Shown here: positions 1 to 11,195 of the stretch, piece after piece
Numbering within the stretch: the stretch's first letter is position 1
Layout: each line of letters starts with the position of its first letter
DNA from: Pilaira anomala
Lineage: Eukaryota > Mucoromycota > Mucoromycetes > Mucorales > Mucoraceae
DNA: 64,000 bases
Assembly (NCBI GenBank): GCA_025716855.1
Contig: JAIXMQ010000006.1
Span: 1 to 64,000, forward strand
Direction of reading: 5' to 3'
Translations under genes and position numbers: made by a program
Notes under the pieces: generated by a model
What the model was told of the DNA's origin: nothing
Databases searched by the model: none
Seen by the model: the letters and a program-made list of their open reading frames with translations, nothing else

Positions 1-1748
1 TTATTTTATTATGCGGCCTTAGATAATTTCACCTTCTTTTTACCGTGTTTTTTATTTTTCTGCCCCCAGAAACATTTCCGGTTTATCAATTTTCGCCTAT
101 AAAAAGCCTTTCCTTGTACTTTTTTTTAATGCGAACTTTTTTAATGCGCCAAAAAATTTTTTTTTATCTTACTGTTTTGTCTTTATATTTTGAAAACAAG
201 ATATTTAAATAGAAAAGGAAACTATTATAATTTAAGAAGAAAGGTATGCTAATTTATATAGTGACCTTGTAGAATATCCTAATTTTTTTTCTGCCCAAGA
301 AAAATTTCTCCGGTACTCCTTTTACTACATTTCAAGCCCGTAATGACTAATTTTACGAGATATTTATGCTTGGAAAAAGATTTTGTCATTATATTTATAA
401 AGTGGCCTTTTAGATCATTTCATCTTCCCTTTTTTTTTCATCCAAGTACTTCTATTTTTTCAATCAGTAGTTACGCCATAATCATGTTTTCCCGTTCTAA
501 AGAAGATAGGTAAAGAACCGAAGACATCATTCAATTTCAGGCCTGTTGTGTTCACAATAACAGATGGTAAAGCTAGAAGAAAATAAAAAGATCGCATAAA
601 TGTATTATTAACTGCTTCTATACAAAAGAGAACCCTGTATACAATTTTGTGAATTCAAAAACAGACCAAGACTTCACAAAATTACAAAATCATTAAAAAA
701 TTTGGATTGGGTTTCCAAGGTTATGTTTCTAGCAACTTGCCGAACCACAAAAAAGCAAGCTGCTATTAAAAAAATAACCTTGGTTTCCCTTCAAGAGATC
801 AGTTTTTCTACGACTGCAACATATGTAAAATTGATTTATTTGTTTGTTATTTTTGTTACATAATAAAAACCAGATGAAAACGACAAAATATTTAGATGGA
901 TCATGTTTTCTTTTTGTAAAGCCAATTGTTTCAATATACTACTACAGTAAATGAAGACTAAAGTCAGATACATACATAAAAGAAAAAAAAAACATACATA
1001 TATGTAAAAATCAGAATAGAGGATAAAAGTTAAATGAGATGGATGACTATCTATAACAACTAAATTACTTGATGTTGTTATAATATCCTAGAGAAAACTA
1101 CCAAGATAAGAACAACAATCCATCCGATTCCTCTTCAATATCTACATAGCTTATGTATTGGGTGAGTGGAAGGTGGGCGTGTGCTATACATATATTGTGT
1201 TATTGTTGCACGTAGATTAAACTGTACGAACCACTCACGAACGACTCAAGACCTACTACAAACGCAGAATACGCTTGTCAGAAAACAGAATCATTAAAAG
1301 TTGGCAATTACTCTTTACAGGCCAATGGCATTAATAACATGAACTAACAATGTCGAACAAAAGAACGAGTTATATTACTAAAGCTTATAGTAATACCTAC
1401 TATCATCCCTTCAATATCTGTTTGGTAAAGGCGCCATTGCACATAAATCAAACTGCACGGATGACTCGTGGGAAGGAGACAGTCAAATCGTAGTAGCAAC
1501 AACTCAAATCAGTTTAGAAACAAAAACAAAAAAGAAGTTTATTGACACTCCTTTTCAATAAGTAACAAACAAATTTACCACACTTACTCTAACGTTCAAT
1601 TGCAACCTCAAATGTCATAACTATTTCTCATAATACAATAGTTCCCAGAAAGGAACACCTACCTTTAGTAGAGAAAGAAATTGAGAAAAAAAAAACAAGG
1701 GTTTGCCCTCCTTTCTTTTAAACCATATTAAAAACAACAACAGTAACA
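1..1748. other. AT-rich stretch without a supported gene
   Basis: I see no credible reading frame, splice pattern or RNA gene here. Two loosely similar segments, near 1190-1270 and 1430-1500, share a partly conserved pattern (TGCAC, then ATCAAACTGCAC-like sequence, then ACTC) and may be an old diverged duplication. The rest is low-complexity A/T-rich sequence. Confidence 0.5.
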
Positions 1749-1973
1749 CCAGCATTATCATCAGTGCCAGCATTATCATCAGTGCCAGCATTATTATCAG
1801 TGCCAGCATTATTATCAGTGCCAGCATTATTATCAGTGCCAGCATTATTATCAGTGCCAGCATTATTATCAGTGCCAGCATTATCACCAGTACCATCATT
1901 ATTATCAGTACCAGCATTATCACCAGTACCATCATTAACATCAGTATCAGCATTATCACCAGTACCAGCATTA
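1749..1973. repeat. 18-bp minisatellite, about 12 copies
   Basis: A head-to-tail array of an 18-bp unit with core CAGCATTATTATCAGTGC. Some units vary at the AT/TC/AC positions towards the right end. Because 18 is a multiple of 3, the array is open in several frames on both strands and produces artefactual Ser/Ile/Ala-rich or Leu/Met-rich translations. No flanking exon signals suggest that it is coding. Confidence 0.9.
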
Positions 1974-2099
1974 ACTTCTTCATCAACACACCTTTGGTTC
2001 ACCAAAATTCCTTACTAAGAGCTCAGTGTTCAAGTTCATCTCTTGAATCGAGCATAGTAAAGAAAGAAAGGGAGATTAATATAAATATAAATATAAATA

Positions 2100-2141
<42 letters not shown>

Positions 2142-2694
2142 AAAATGAAAATAAAAATAAAAAATGAAAATAAAAAATGAAAATAAAAAAAGGGGTATGG
2201 TTAGTAATAAGGAGATCACATAAGATGATTGAATCCTTGTCATTGACGTATCCGTCTTGCACTGTCGATATTTGATACCCCCAAAGAATGCGACCAAAAG
2301 CGACACATAGAACCAGATATTACCGCGAATGATGAACTACTTGTCACCAAAAGATATACACAGAACCAAGTCTTACTCTTCACGAATGAATTTTGTACCA
2401 GCACCAGTAATAATATCAACAATAACTACACCTACACCTATACCTATAACACATGTTCGATCAACCATGATGAGAAAAGAATGAGAGAGAGTAATATATA
2501 TGTATAAGAAAAAAAAAGAGAAAAGAAAGTTGTACCAAGTAAATGTGTATTAGAATCCCATTAAAAAGGGAGACTCACAAGAAGATCGAGCCTTTTTCAC
2601 TGAAAAATACAATAATAAAAAAAAGTCACTCGCTCTTCGTCGTGGGCCCTAATCGCCCTTTGAATCTGACCTTTAACTGTTCATCACTCATTAA
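1974..2694. other. Low-complexity spacer with a 39-A run
   Basis: This stretch holds an uninterrupted A run at 2101-2139, followed by short GAAAAT/AAAAAT iterations to about 2190. After that comes unremarkable AT-rich sequence. I see no gene. Confidence 0.5.
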
Positions 2695-2776
2695 CATAAT
2701 AAAAAAAAAAAAGTTACCGGTAACCCAAAGTTACCGGTAACTCTGGGTTACCGGTAACTTTTTTTTTTTTATTATG
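2695..2776. repeat. 82-bp near-perfect palindrome with three GTTACCGGTAAC units
   Basis: The sequence CATAAT plus 12 A is mirrored by 12 T plus ATTATG. Between them lie three copies of the self-complementary 12-mer GTTACCGGTAAC at 2713-2724, 2730-2741 and 2747-2758. The symmetry axis falls in the middle copy, between 2735 and 2736. Forty of 41 base pairs match; the only mismatch is 2728 against 2743. It abuts a copy of the AAATAAGAGAAAATT motif used in the transposon ends to its right. It could form a large hairpin or cruciform; its function is unknown. Confidence 0.9.
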
Positions 2777-2796
2777 CAAATAAGAGAAAATTATTG
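2776..2796 (+). repeat. Solitary outer copy of the transposon-end motif
   Basis: The 17-bp block GCAAATAAGAGAAAATT occurs here and, inverted, at 4867-4883. It matches the repeated motif in the terminal regions of the Tc1/mariner-type element at about 3200-4880. It may mark an older or larger left boundary, giving an element of about 2.1 kb, or be a left-over end from another insertion. I could not find a clear target-site duplication for the 2776/4883 pair. Confidence 0.5.
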
Positions 2797-2876
2797 TGTT
2801 ACGGGGATAAAAATTAGACTGCAAAATAGACTGAAAATAAAGTAAAGAATGATCGTTTCAAGGCAAGCTCCGGTAG

Positions 2877-3040
2877 CTGCAGTTTATTAAAGTTAGAATA
2901 GAATGAAAACGATGTTTATTAGAATCAAAATTATATTACCTGCAGTTGATTAAAGTTAGAATAGAATGAAAACGATGTTTATTAGAATCAGAATTATATT
3001 ACCTGCAGTTGATTAAAGTTAGAATAGAATGAAAACGATA
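2877..3040. repeat. 63-bp tandem repeat, about 2.6 copies
   Basis: Units start at 2877, 2940 and 3003, each beginning CTGCAG followed by TTGATTAAAG or a close variant. The first two units are nearly identical and the third is cut short. The array lies between the palindrome and the inner left end of the transposon, so it may belong to a larger composite element. Confidence 0.85.
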
Positions 3041-3199
3041 AAGAGATATATCTAACTCCAATAACTGAGACTTTTTATAAGGAATCTGATTATATAAGGG
3101 ACTATGTTTATATTGAGAAGAATTGTTTGAAATATTCGGTTGTTTTTGCTATTGTTATTGTTAATTTTTTTTTTTTTTGAATTTTTAGATTCAATTCAA

Positions 3200-4883
3200 T
3201 TGAACAAATAAGAGAAAATTATTGAACAAATGAGAGAAAATTTTAGGTCAATTAAGAGAAAAAAAAAATGGCAATTAGCAAAAAATTTACTTATACTTAA
3301 ATCTCATAAGTTTTTCTCCAGGGCTAAACACTTTTCAAAGAATCTGAGAGAATGGCGAATCCAGCCCTGGCAGTCTTTCTTAGTTACTTTGGAGCAGGCA
3401 TCCATTATTCTGGGTGTGAGTGTCTCACCAGTTTCGAAAGGGCTTCTTTTGACGCCATACTTCACCTTCGACCAGAATAGCTCAATTGGGTTTAGGAATG
3501 GTGAATACGGCGAAAGATATGCACACTTATAGCCTCTGCTTTCTATTAAGTTTCTTACTGTAGCTGGCTTATGTATGGGAGCATTATCCATTACCAAGTA
3601 AAAGCCCTTCATATTATTTCGGTCAAGAACATCCATCACATTACTCAAGTAATTTAAATAGTGCTCAGTCCTAGTTCCAACCTTAGCTGTCGTTGTAACA
3701 ACCTTCCCGTCTATTCTTCTCTTCTTAGCTCCCGAAACTAATATTGGCTTTCTCAAAGAGATGTCAATAATACCGGCGCTAGAGATGGCACCAAGAATGG
3801 TTATTGTAGTGCCTTTTGAAGCAGGGACAGTTGTTTTAGCAGGTTCTCCTATCTTGGACCAGCCACGAGTGCGTGTCATGTGTAAATTGAACCCTGCTTC
3901 ATCCAAAAAAACGCAATTATTCTCAAAGTCCATATTTTTATCAGCTAGCCATTGAAGGATGGTCTCCTTTCTCTTCTTAAGAGTTTCTTCCGAGTTTCTA
4001 GCAGATGAAATTTTCTCCAACTTCTTCATAGATAGTGCACAGCTGGTTCTAAGATGTCTGTATACTGCGGATGGGCTCACGGAGAGACTTGGAAATTATT
4101 TGAGCAACAACTCGTGTATTCCAGCTACAGTTGCAGTTGAACACTCATCAACAATGTCGGTAATAAACTTTGTGTGTTTTTCAGTAAGCTCAGAGACAGT
4201 TCCCATTTTGCGCCCTCTTTTTTTCTGTTGAGGTATTTCCCCTGTTTTCTGCCGTTGCGATTTGAAACGGTAAGCTGATTTCTCATTTATTCCTGTTTTT
4301 AAAGCTTCATCTTTTACAGGAACCTGTTCAATTAACAGGGAAATAAGCTTGTTGATATCTTGCTGAGTGTACACACGTCTAGCATTGCTAGCGGCGTCTT
4401 TTTTTTCGGCCAGATTTCTGAGAGGCTTCTCTTCTTTCAAATCGCTCTCACTACCCTGTACATCAGCTTCATTTTCCTCCTTATCCGAGCTATTGCTGGC
4501 CTCATCACCCTCGTACCCTTCCTTCAGCTCCATCGTCGCATCTTCATCTAACTCCATGGCTGATGCAGTGATGTTGTACTCATACTTCTTTCTCATCATT
4601 GACATTACGCTGACAATGATTTCAGGTACAGCTTCAATGTCATCGTCGCGTAGAGAAATTTCGTTCATATCAAAGTCAATATCCATTTTTAATAATAGTG
4701 AGAAAAGTGCTTTCTACTAATTGCCATTTTTTTTTTTTTCTCTTAATTTTTCTTGGACTTTCTCTTAATTGACCTAAAATTTTCTCTTATTTGTTCAATA
4801 ATTTTCTCTTATTTTATCCAATAATTTTCTCTTATTTGTCCAATAATTTTCTCTTATTTTTTCTGAAATTTTCTCTTATTTGC
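3200..4883 (-). mobile_element. Tc1/mariner-type DNA transposon (element 1)
   Basis: A transposase gene on the minus strand is bracketed by long inverted terminal regions. The left region (3200-3279) and the reverse complement of the right region (about 4716-4800) share the order TTGAACAAATAAGAGAAAA, then TTTTAGGTCAATTAAGAGAAA, an A run and ATGGCAATTAG. The right side has an extra block of about 22 bp and further AAATAAGAGAAAATT copies out to 4883. Such repeated subterminal motifs are commonly transposase binding sites. The exact outer boundary and target-site duplication are unresolved. Confidence 0.8.
3304..4686 (-). pseudogene. DD34E Tc1/mariner-type transposase with one in-frame stop
   Basis: Reading from ATG 4686 to the stop at 3304 gives 460 codons in one frame, broken by a single TAA at 4098-4096 (codon 197). 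The N-terminal part has an acidic region and then a helix-turn-helix-like stretch (SAYRFKSQ, with a KKRGRK basic patch). The C-terminal part carries the catalytic core: Asp in VFLDEAGF (about residue 262), Asp in LVMDNAPIH (about 367) and Glu in FLNPIE (about 402). The last two are 34 residues apart, giving a DD34E signature. The flanking sequence fits the simplest reading, one C-to-T nonsense change, so the copy may have died recently. Reading through the stop is the only alternative I see, as no intron of plausible size fits. Confidence 0.85.
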
Positions 4884-5284
4884 TGAAAAATACAATACAT
4901 ACATATTTTTTTCGGGGCTTAAATGATTAGAAGTATCAATGACGGATAGAAAAGCTACTTTCTCATTGCTATCCTTTATTTTTCTTATTTTTTTTATTTT
5001 ATTGAAGAAGCTCCATTTAATTAAACTCAATTCCGTTTTTAAAGAATACACTTACTCTGTAACTTTTTTTTTTTCACATTTCAAATGATTCAAGATGGTA
5101 TTGTGAAGACTCTGATTTCAAGTCAATCGCTATTTTTGCGCTAACATTATTAAAAACTTTCTGCTTTTTATCCATTATATAATAATTATTTTATTTAGTA
5201 AAGAAAAGTTCATTTAAACAAATATGATAAAAAATATTTTTTTTTAAAACGGGAGGGGGGGGGGGTTATATCTCTACTACTTGT
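4884..5284. other. Spacer between transposon and CHD1-like gene
   Basis: AT-rich sequence with several T and A runs and a G run near 5252-5266. It holds the presumed 3' untranslated region of the CHD1-like gene, which ends at 5285 on the minus strand. No further feature is seen. Confidence 0.4.
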
Positions 5285-8200
5285 TTAGAGACGTCTGTCT
5301 TGGTTGGATCCGCTACGATCTCGGTCATAACTACTGCTACTACTGCTCTTTCGGTCGCGACGATGGTGATCATCACCACTCTTGTAAGATGAAGAAGAAG
5401 TGAAGCTTCTTCGTCTATCTCTACTGCTTCGATCTTCTCGGTTACTTCTATCATCTCTATTGGTTCGTTCATGGCCACTCTTGTAAGATAAAGATGAATA
5501 CCTTCTTCTTCTATCATCACGACTACTACGTTCATCTTCGCTGCTTCTGCTGTCTCTACTGCTTCTATCATACCTACTACTTCTGTCGTCTCTACCGCTT
5601 CGATCATAGGGATGATGACTGTGGATAGTTCTTTTGGAAGAGCTTGATGACTTATGCGAGCTTTGATCTCTATGACTACTACCGGCTTGTTCACAAACCC
5701 TTGCTTTACATTCTTGAGGTAAGTCATGGTATAAATTCAAGACGGTATCTTTATCCTTTTGACGAATATTGAAACCTGCAACTGAGTCATCATACCTGGC
5801 TTCGAGATCACCGTACTTTAATACAGCACTTACAGTATCTCTTTTATCACGTTCAGATAATTCATAGGTAGCCTGTCTTCCTCTCTTTCTTTTACCCAGC
5901 AATTTACTCCAAACGTCCCACTCCTCCTCCTCCTCCTCCTCCTCCTCCTCCTCTTCTTCTTCTTCTTCTTCACTCAGCTGTTGGAGATACATTATTCTTC
6001 TTTTGGCCGCACGATCATAAAGCAAAGTCTTCTTTTCTTCAACCTCTTGTTGCTGCTGTGCTGCTTTTTTAATTTCTTCAGATGGTATAATATCTTCCCA
6101 ACGAAGATCATTTGCAACACCAGCATAATCTGTAATTTTGAAGTGTGCCAAAAAATCATCAGATCCTAAATCACTACTATCATCTGCACTTTCCGTCTCG
6201 GTTTGTTCAGTTCTTGCTAAAATATCATCTGAATCTATATCATTCAACTTCGGATTATTATCCACAGTTTGGAACATGTTTTGTGCACCGAACTTGAGAA
6301 TGTCATTTAACTCATCCTCGTTGAAGGGCAGCTCCTTGTTGCTTCCTGTTGCTGTCTTGAGTGATTGTGATCCGGCCATGCTTTGTTCTTGTTTAGTTAA
6401 CTGACTAGAGGTGTTCATACCATCAAATAAACAGGATTCGAGGACCATCTTTCGTTTAGCACGTTCAATGATATCCTCTTCTAAGGTGCCTTTGGTGACA
6501 AGTCGATAGACATTGACTGATTTTGTTCGATCAATACGATGAGCACGAGATATGGCTTGTAAATCGTTTTGTGGGTTCCAATCACTATCAAATACAATAA
6601 CAGTATCTGCCGCAGTCAAGTTAATACCCACACAAACAGCACGTGTAGACAAGATAAACGCAAAATCAGGACTATGTGGATAATTATAGTTTTCAATTGC
6701 TTTGTTTCTGTCTTTTGGTTCCATGGACTCATCTAATATTTGAAATTGATGTCCCCTTAAACGCATGTATTTGGAGAGAATATCCAAGATCGAGGCCATT
6801 TGAGAAAGGATCAATACACGATGACCATTAGATTTCAAGTGGGTTAAAAGCTTATCTAACAGCACCATTTTCCCACTGTTTCTTATTAATTCTTTCAAGC
6901 TTGTAGCTTTACTCATTGACACTTCGGTCGTGTTTGAAAAAAGAAAAGGGTGGTTACTGGCTTTTTTCAATTCGATTGCAATATCCAACCATTGTTTCTT
7001 GTTTTCTCCATTTCCATTCAATACATCAAAGTTCTTTTTCAAGATATGCTTATAAAACTCCTTTTGTAAGCTGCTCATTTCTGCACGCAAGATAAGTTCG
7101 GAATTATTGGGTAATTCCTGTTCTACATCCTTCTTTAATCGACGTAACATGGTGCTTTTAATACTGTCAGGAAGTGCTGAAATCTTTCCTTCTTGGTGGA
7201 CATCTTTTACATCAATTTCTTTATATTCAGTCACATCCATTTTTAGGTTAAGGAAAGTAGCTAAAGCTAATAATCCTCTGACATTATTTTGAAGTGGCGT
7301 ACCCGTGATTAATAATCGATTGGCAGTTTGAAATCTACTGAGTGCTTCATGTAAATGTGATTCTGAATTCTTTAAGTGATGTGCTTCGTCAACTGCTAAA
7401 TAATTCCAATAAAAACTTTGTAAGAAAAATGTATCTTTCAATATAATTTCGTATGTTGTGAGCAAGACATTAAATTTGAGGTCTTTTGTTCCATTAACAT
7501 AGAATTCATTTTGTCGAATGACTTTAAGAGCTCGAGGATTACCTACATAGCACAATACATTCAATTGAGGTGCCCATTCTTTGAATTGTTGCATCCAATT
7601 ATCTAATGTAGAAAGTGGCACCACAACCAAGAAGGGACCATAATTATTACAGGTATTATAAAGTACATTCAAAAAACTAATTGTTTGAATCGTCTTTCCT
7701 AAACCCATTTCATCGGCCAAAATACCATTTTCATTATGACACCAAAGCCAATACATCCAGTTGACACCATTTAATTGATAGTCACGTAATTCACCACCAT
7801 TGATATAGGCAGGTTGCTTTTTGAATGCATTGAATTCAGGTCTATTCCTCTGTTCTGGGTATACCATAGACTGACGTGGTATACGCTCATTTTCTTCACG
7901 TTCCAAATAGTCGTCGATTTTGTCCTGGTATTTATTTGAGATTGCACCTTCTTTTTCCCATGTACATTCATCATAATGAAGTCTTTTCCATTTTACAAGG
8001 TATTCAATATTTCCTGAACTACCTCTTCGAGAAATCACTCGCTCAACTATCTCCCAGTCGTTGATTTCATCTCGACGAGGTGAGATATAGATATCTTGCT
8101 GTTCGATAATATCTTCTTTTGCTGTCTCAACATGTTGTCGAGTATACGCTTCTTGTTCAATACAATTGCGATTATAAATTTCTACTGCATGAAATCCTTT

Positions 8201-8921
8201 GACTGATTTCAAGTAAGAAAATGGCTCCCATGTATTGTAAGCTCCTGGCAGAGAATTCCATTTAATAAAGTACTCAAAGTTTGCCTCTGGGTCATTTGAG
8301 CTATCTGTTTCATTATATATTAGTATTGCTCATCGGCTTTTTTTTTTTTTTTTTTTTTTTTTTTTGAAGAAAAAAAGTTACCTCTTAAATTATTTTTACG
8401 ACGGTGATCAAGTACCATTTGAATTTCTTTTTCTTCATGTACTGGGCTGCTACATGTTTTTTATCAGAGGCTTTCCCACATCTCTGCATTACCTTCATTA
8501 TCATTTGTCGTATTTTGACTACGAGTGGGGTGACGTACATAATCATCAGAAGAAAGAATACCTACAAAAGATTTAAAAAAAAAGTGTGTTAGTATTATTT
8601 TTCTCTCTTACAAAGCAATAGCTATATATATATACAATAGTCTATATATATATTACCATCATCAGATTTAATATCATGTAAATCTTTATCTGTAGTAGAG
8701 TTGGCTTCATTTGAAGGACTATAAAGATATTCTAAAAAACTTCGATCAGGGCTACTCAAGTCGTCTTTAGAGAAATCAAACGAAGTTGGCACTGGAGAAA
8801 AGACGTTTTCATTGCTTGTTGTACCAGGCTGAGGTAAATCAGAATAAACAGAACGAATTTGCTCTAGGTAGGAATAGTAGTCTTGCTCTGAATCAGAATC
8901 GCTATTATGAGAATATGTCAT
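5285..8921 (-). CDS. CHD1: CHD1-like chromodomain SNF2 ATPase
   Basis: ATP-dependent nucleosome remodeller of the CHD1 family, acting in the nucleus on transcribed chromatin. I infer four exons: 8921-8657, 8561-8493, 8441-8382 and 8304-5285. All junctions are in phase 1 and give 1137 residues. The second intron is only 51 bp. In order: a Ser/Asp-rich N-terminus, chromodomain 1 (about 115-165; FIKWNSLP), chromodomain 2 (about 212-265; [16 protein letters not shown]), the SNF2 core with DEMGLGKT (about 329-336) and DEAH (about 437-440), and a helicase C domain with [10 protein letters not shown]. After the ATPase come a 17-Glu run and only the start of the DNA-binding region (RKRGRQ...LSERDKRD). 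The SLIDE and DUF4208 parts usual in CHD1 are not evident; instead there is an Arg/Ser/Asp-rich tail (DRSSR-type repeats). The protein is shorter than yeast Chd1 (about 1470 residues). Family call is secure; the C-terminal structure is odd. Confidence 0.92.
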
Positions 8922-10200
8922 AATATAAAGTTTATTATTTGTAATGTATATGAGTTTTCCTATTCAAATTTTATAAATATGCGTGTTTATATTTTAAGTA
9001 CATATGCAAGGATTTTTTTTTAGTCTTTACCTTTTTTTCTCTTTAAGAAAAGCTATGCTTGTGAATGTATAAAATATAATATAAAAAACGCGATATATAA
9101 ATTCTTATATTTTTTAAGTGTTGATTTAAATGCGCCGTAAAAAAAAAAAAAAAAAAAAGGAATAAAAGGTTTTTGAGTGAATATATGAAGAAAGAAAGAA
9201 AAAAAAAAGTGAATACAGTTTAAGTAGCAGCTTTTTATATTTTGGAGTGCATACAAAAATTCATGCCGTGTGACAAAAATCTATTCTAAACTGAAGAAAA
9301 ACAAAGAGTATACTCTTAATCATTATAACAAAAAAAAAAAATATTTTTATACATATCAAGTATTTGATTGATTATATATATTTTTTTTCAAAAAAAAAAG
9401 AGATGAGCAAAGTGCATTTTATTAAATTTGAAGAGAAGGAAAAGGAATAACTGAACTTGTAAATGAAGGGTAACACATGCTTCCAATGGCCCAAGCGGTT
9501 TTCCTTTTTAAATGACAGTTTATATTTTTTCATTTACTTTATGGATGGGAATTATTTTTTGATTTTAAATAAATCTTCATACATACAAAAAAATAAGGAT
9601 GGATTATAAGTAATATATTCATATTAAATTCTTATCAACAAGAAAAAAAGCAGATACTACTCAAAAAAAAAAATTAATTTTTGTTTTGCTGTTTTTTTTT
9701 ATGGGAAAGTAAACTTAAATTAGTGCATTGAATTAACAGCTCAAATATAATTATCCCTTCGATGAAATTACGCTAATAAACTATAAAAGTTTTTTATTTG
9801 GTCTTCGCCGGAATTATAAAATAAATCTCATAATTGTCGATCTTACACCTCTCATCGAATCAACTGAAAAAAAAAAAAAAGTCATTTTTTGATCCTTTTG
9901 AAAAAATGACTAATCCAATCATACCGAGAAGTAGTTCCAAGTTGACAATGAACTCATGTAAATATAAGGAGCGATGTTGTACGCTCTTTCAATATTTCTC
10001 TCTACTTATATTCCATGTACAAAAATATTTAACGTCAGTCATTATGCTTTTTACTTCCAAAAATACTTATCGTCATTATGTTTCTTTTCATTTAATAATT
10101 AGTTGATTTAATAAATATAAACAGACTCATATAACTATCCTGAGTTATGACAAGAGAATAAATAAATAAAAAAAAACGTTTCATCTTTTTCTAAACAAGG
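8922..10200. other. AT-rich intergenic region
   Basis: The region has many A/T runs and no reading frame with protein-like composition. The part next to 8921 should hold the promoter of the minus-strand CHD1-like gene, but I cannot point to a specific element. Open frames near 9834-10106 are low complexity and unsupported. Confidence 0.4.
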
Positions 10201-11195
10201 ATTATGTATGAATATGGCATGTATTTGGCTTTGTTACAGTGGTTATTTTAGATGGAAAACTAGATATGAATCATCCAGACCTAAAAGACGATTATTTAAG
10301 TTTAGCAAGAAAACATTTATTTGGTTTTCATATAACAGTGTAATATTATTACGCTATAAAATATGATCGACAATATTCCTTTTGTATCGGTCGCCATTGC
10401 ATACTGTGTGCATAAATTTTTCATGTTGTGTAACATCCCTGTTCTAATAAAAAACTTTACTCTATGACAGCTATGCAAAAATAAAATAGTAATAGTAACG
10501 AAGAGATTTACAGCATTTTTTTTTTTACTATTTACTGAGTAGTTATGCAGTTATTTTCTGAAAGAAAAGATATGCTTATAGTAGAGTATCCCGAACAACT
10601 GATCATTAGAATCGACTTCTTATTTGTTCAAAGATAGTCTATTTCAAAAGGAGTCTTAAAACTGAATGTCAAGAAACGCCAACATGCTTTGAAGCAAATC
10701 ATCCTTTTTATTTACACATGATGGAGTGGCAAAATTGGAATCGATGAGTTAAAACTTACGGGTTAGCTATGTAATATATATATATATAAATATTCTTTTC
10801 TTAACCTCAAAACTTCAACTGTTATTTCTTTATACCTATTACTTTACTATTTTAAAATAGGGAACTATTTCCGTAAAGAGAACTACTGTCGCCTCGATAC
10901 TATAGAAATTGAAGAAACACATTCCTCTAATTACACTGAAGTCTCTTCTGCTTTAAGAAATACTCGGATTGAATCTGTTACGGGCAAGACTTGCGGAAGC
11001 GCTTCCAACTTATAAAAGATTAAAGAACCTATAGTACAGAGTTTGGTTCAGTACAAGTCAATAAATAAAAATAAGTTCATTCAAATACACTAGCCAATCA
11101 ACTGCTTCAATAGAGGAATCTAGAGATGGCTCGATCGTAAGAAGAAATGTCGATATCGCTGGGTGATTTTAACACAAGAAAATGAATGGCTTTGT
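10200..11195 (+). pseudogene. Degraded coding remnants, family not recognised
   Basis: Short in-frame stretches look protein-like but are broken by stops: around 10240-10340 (VVILDGKLDMNHPDLKDD), around 10660-10760 (VKKRQHALKQIILF and GKIGIDELKLTG) and 10860-11020 (NYFRKENYCRLDTIEIEE). The last 60 bases before the downstream transposon read RYRWVILTQENEWL. I recognise no family. The pattern suggests one or more old, decayed genes or repeat-borne sequences rather than a working gene. Confidence 0.3.

Noticed and set aside
1703..2262. Open frames on both strands across the minisatellite and poly-A tract
   Set aside because: They are translations of an 18-bp repeat and homopolymers; composition is not protein-like and no splice or start context supports them.
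2877..3040. Tandem repeat considered as a CRISPR-like array
   Set aside because: Copies are contiguous without variable spacers, and the host is a eukaryote.
8442..8492. Apparent double stop (TGATAA) inside the CHD1 N-terminus, first read as a frameshift
   Set aside because: A 51-bp intron with GTAATG donor and CCCAG acceptor removes it and restores phase exactly.
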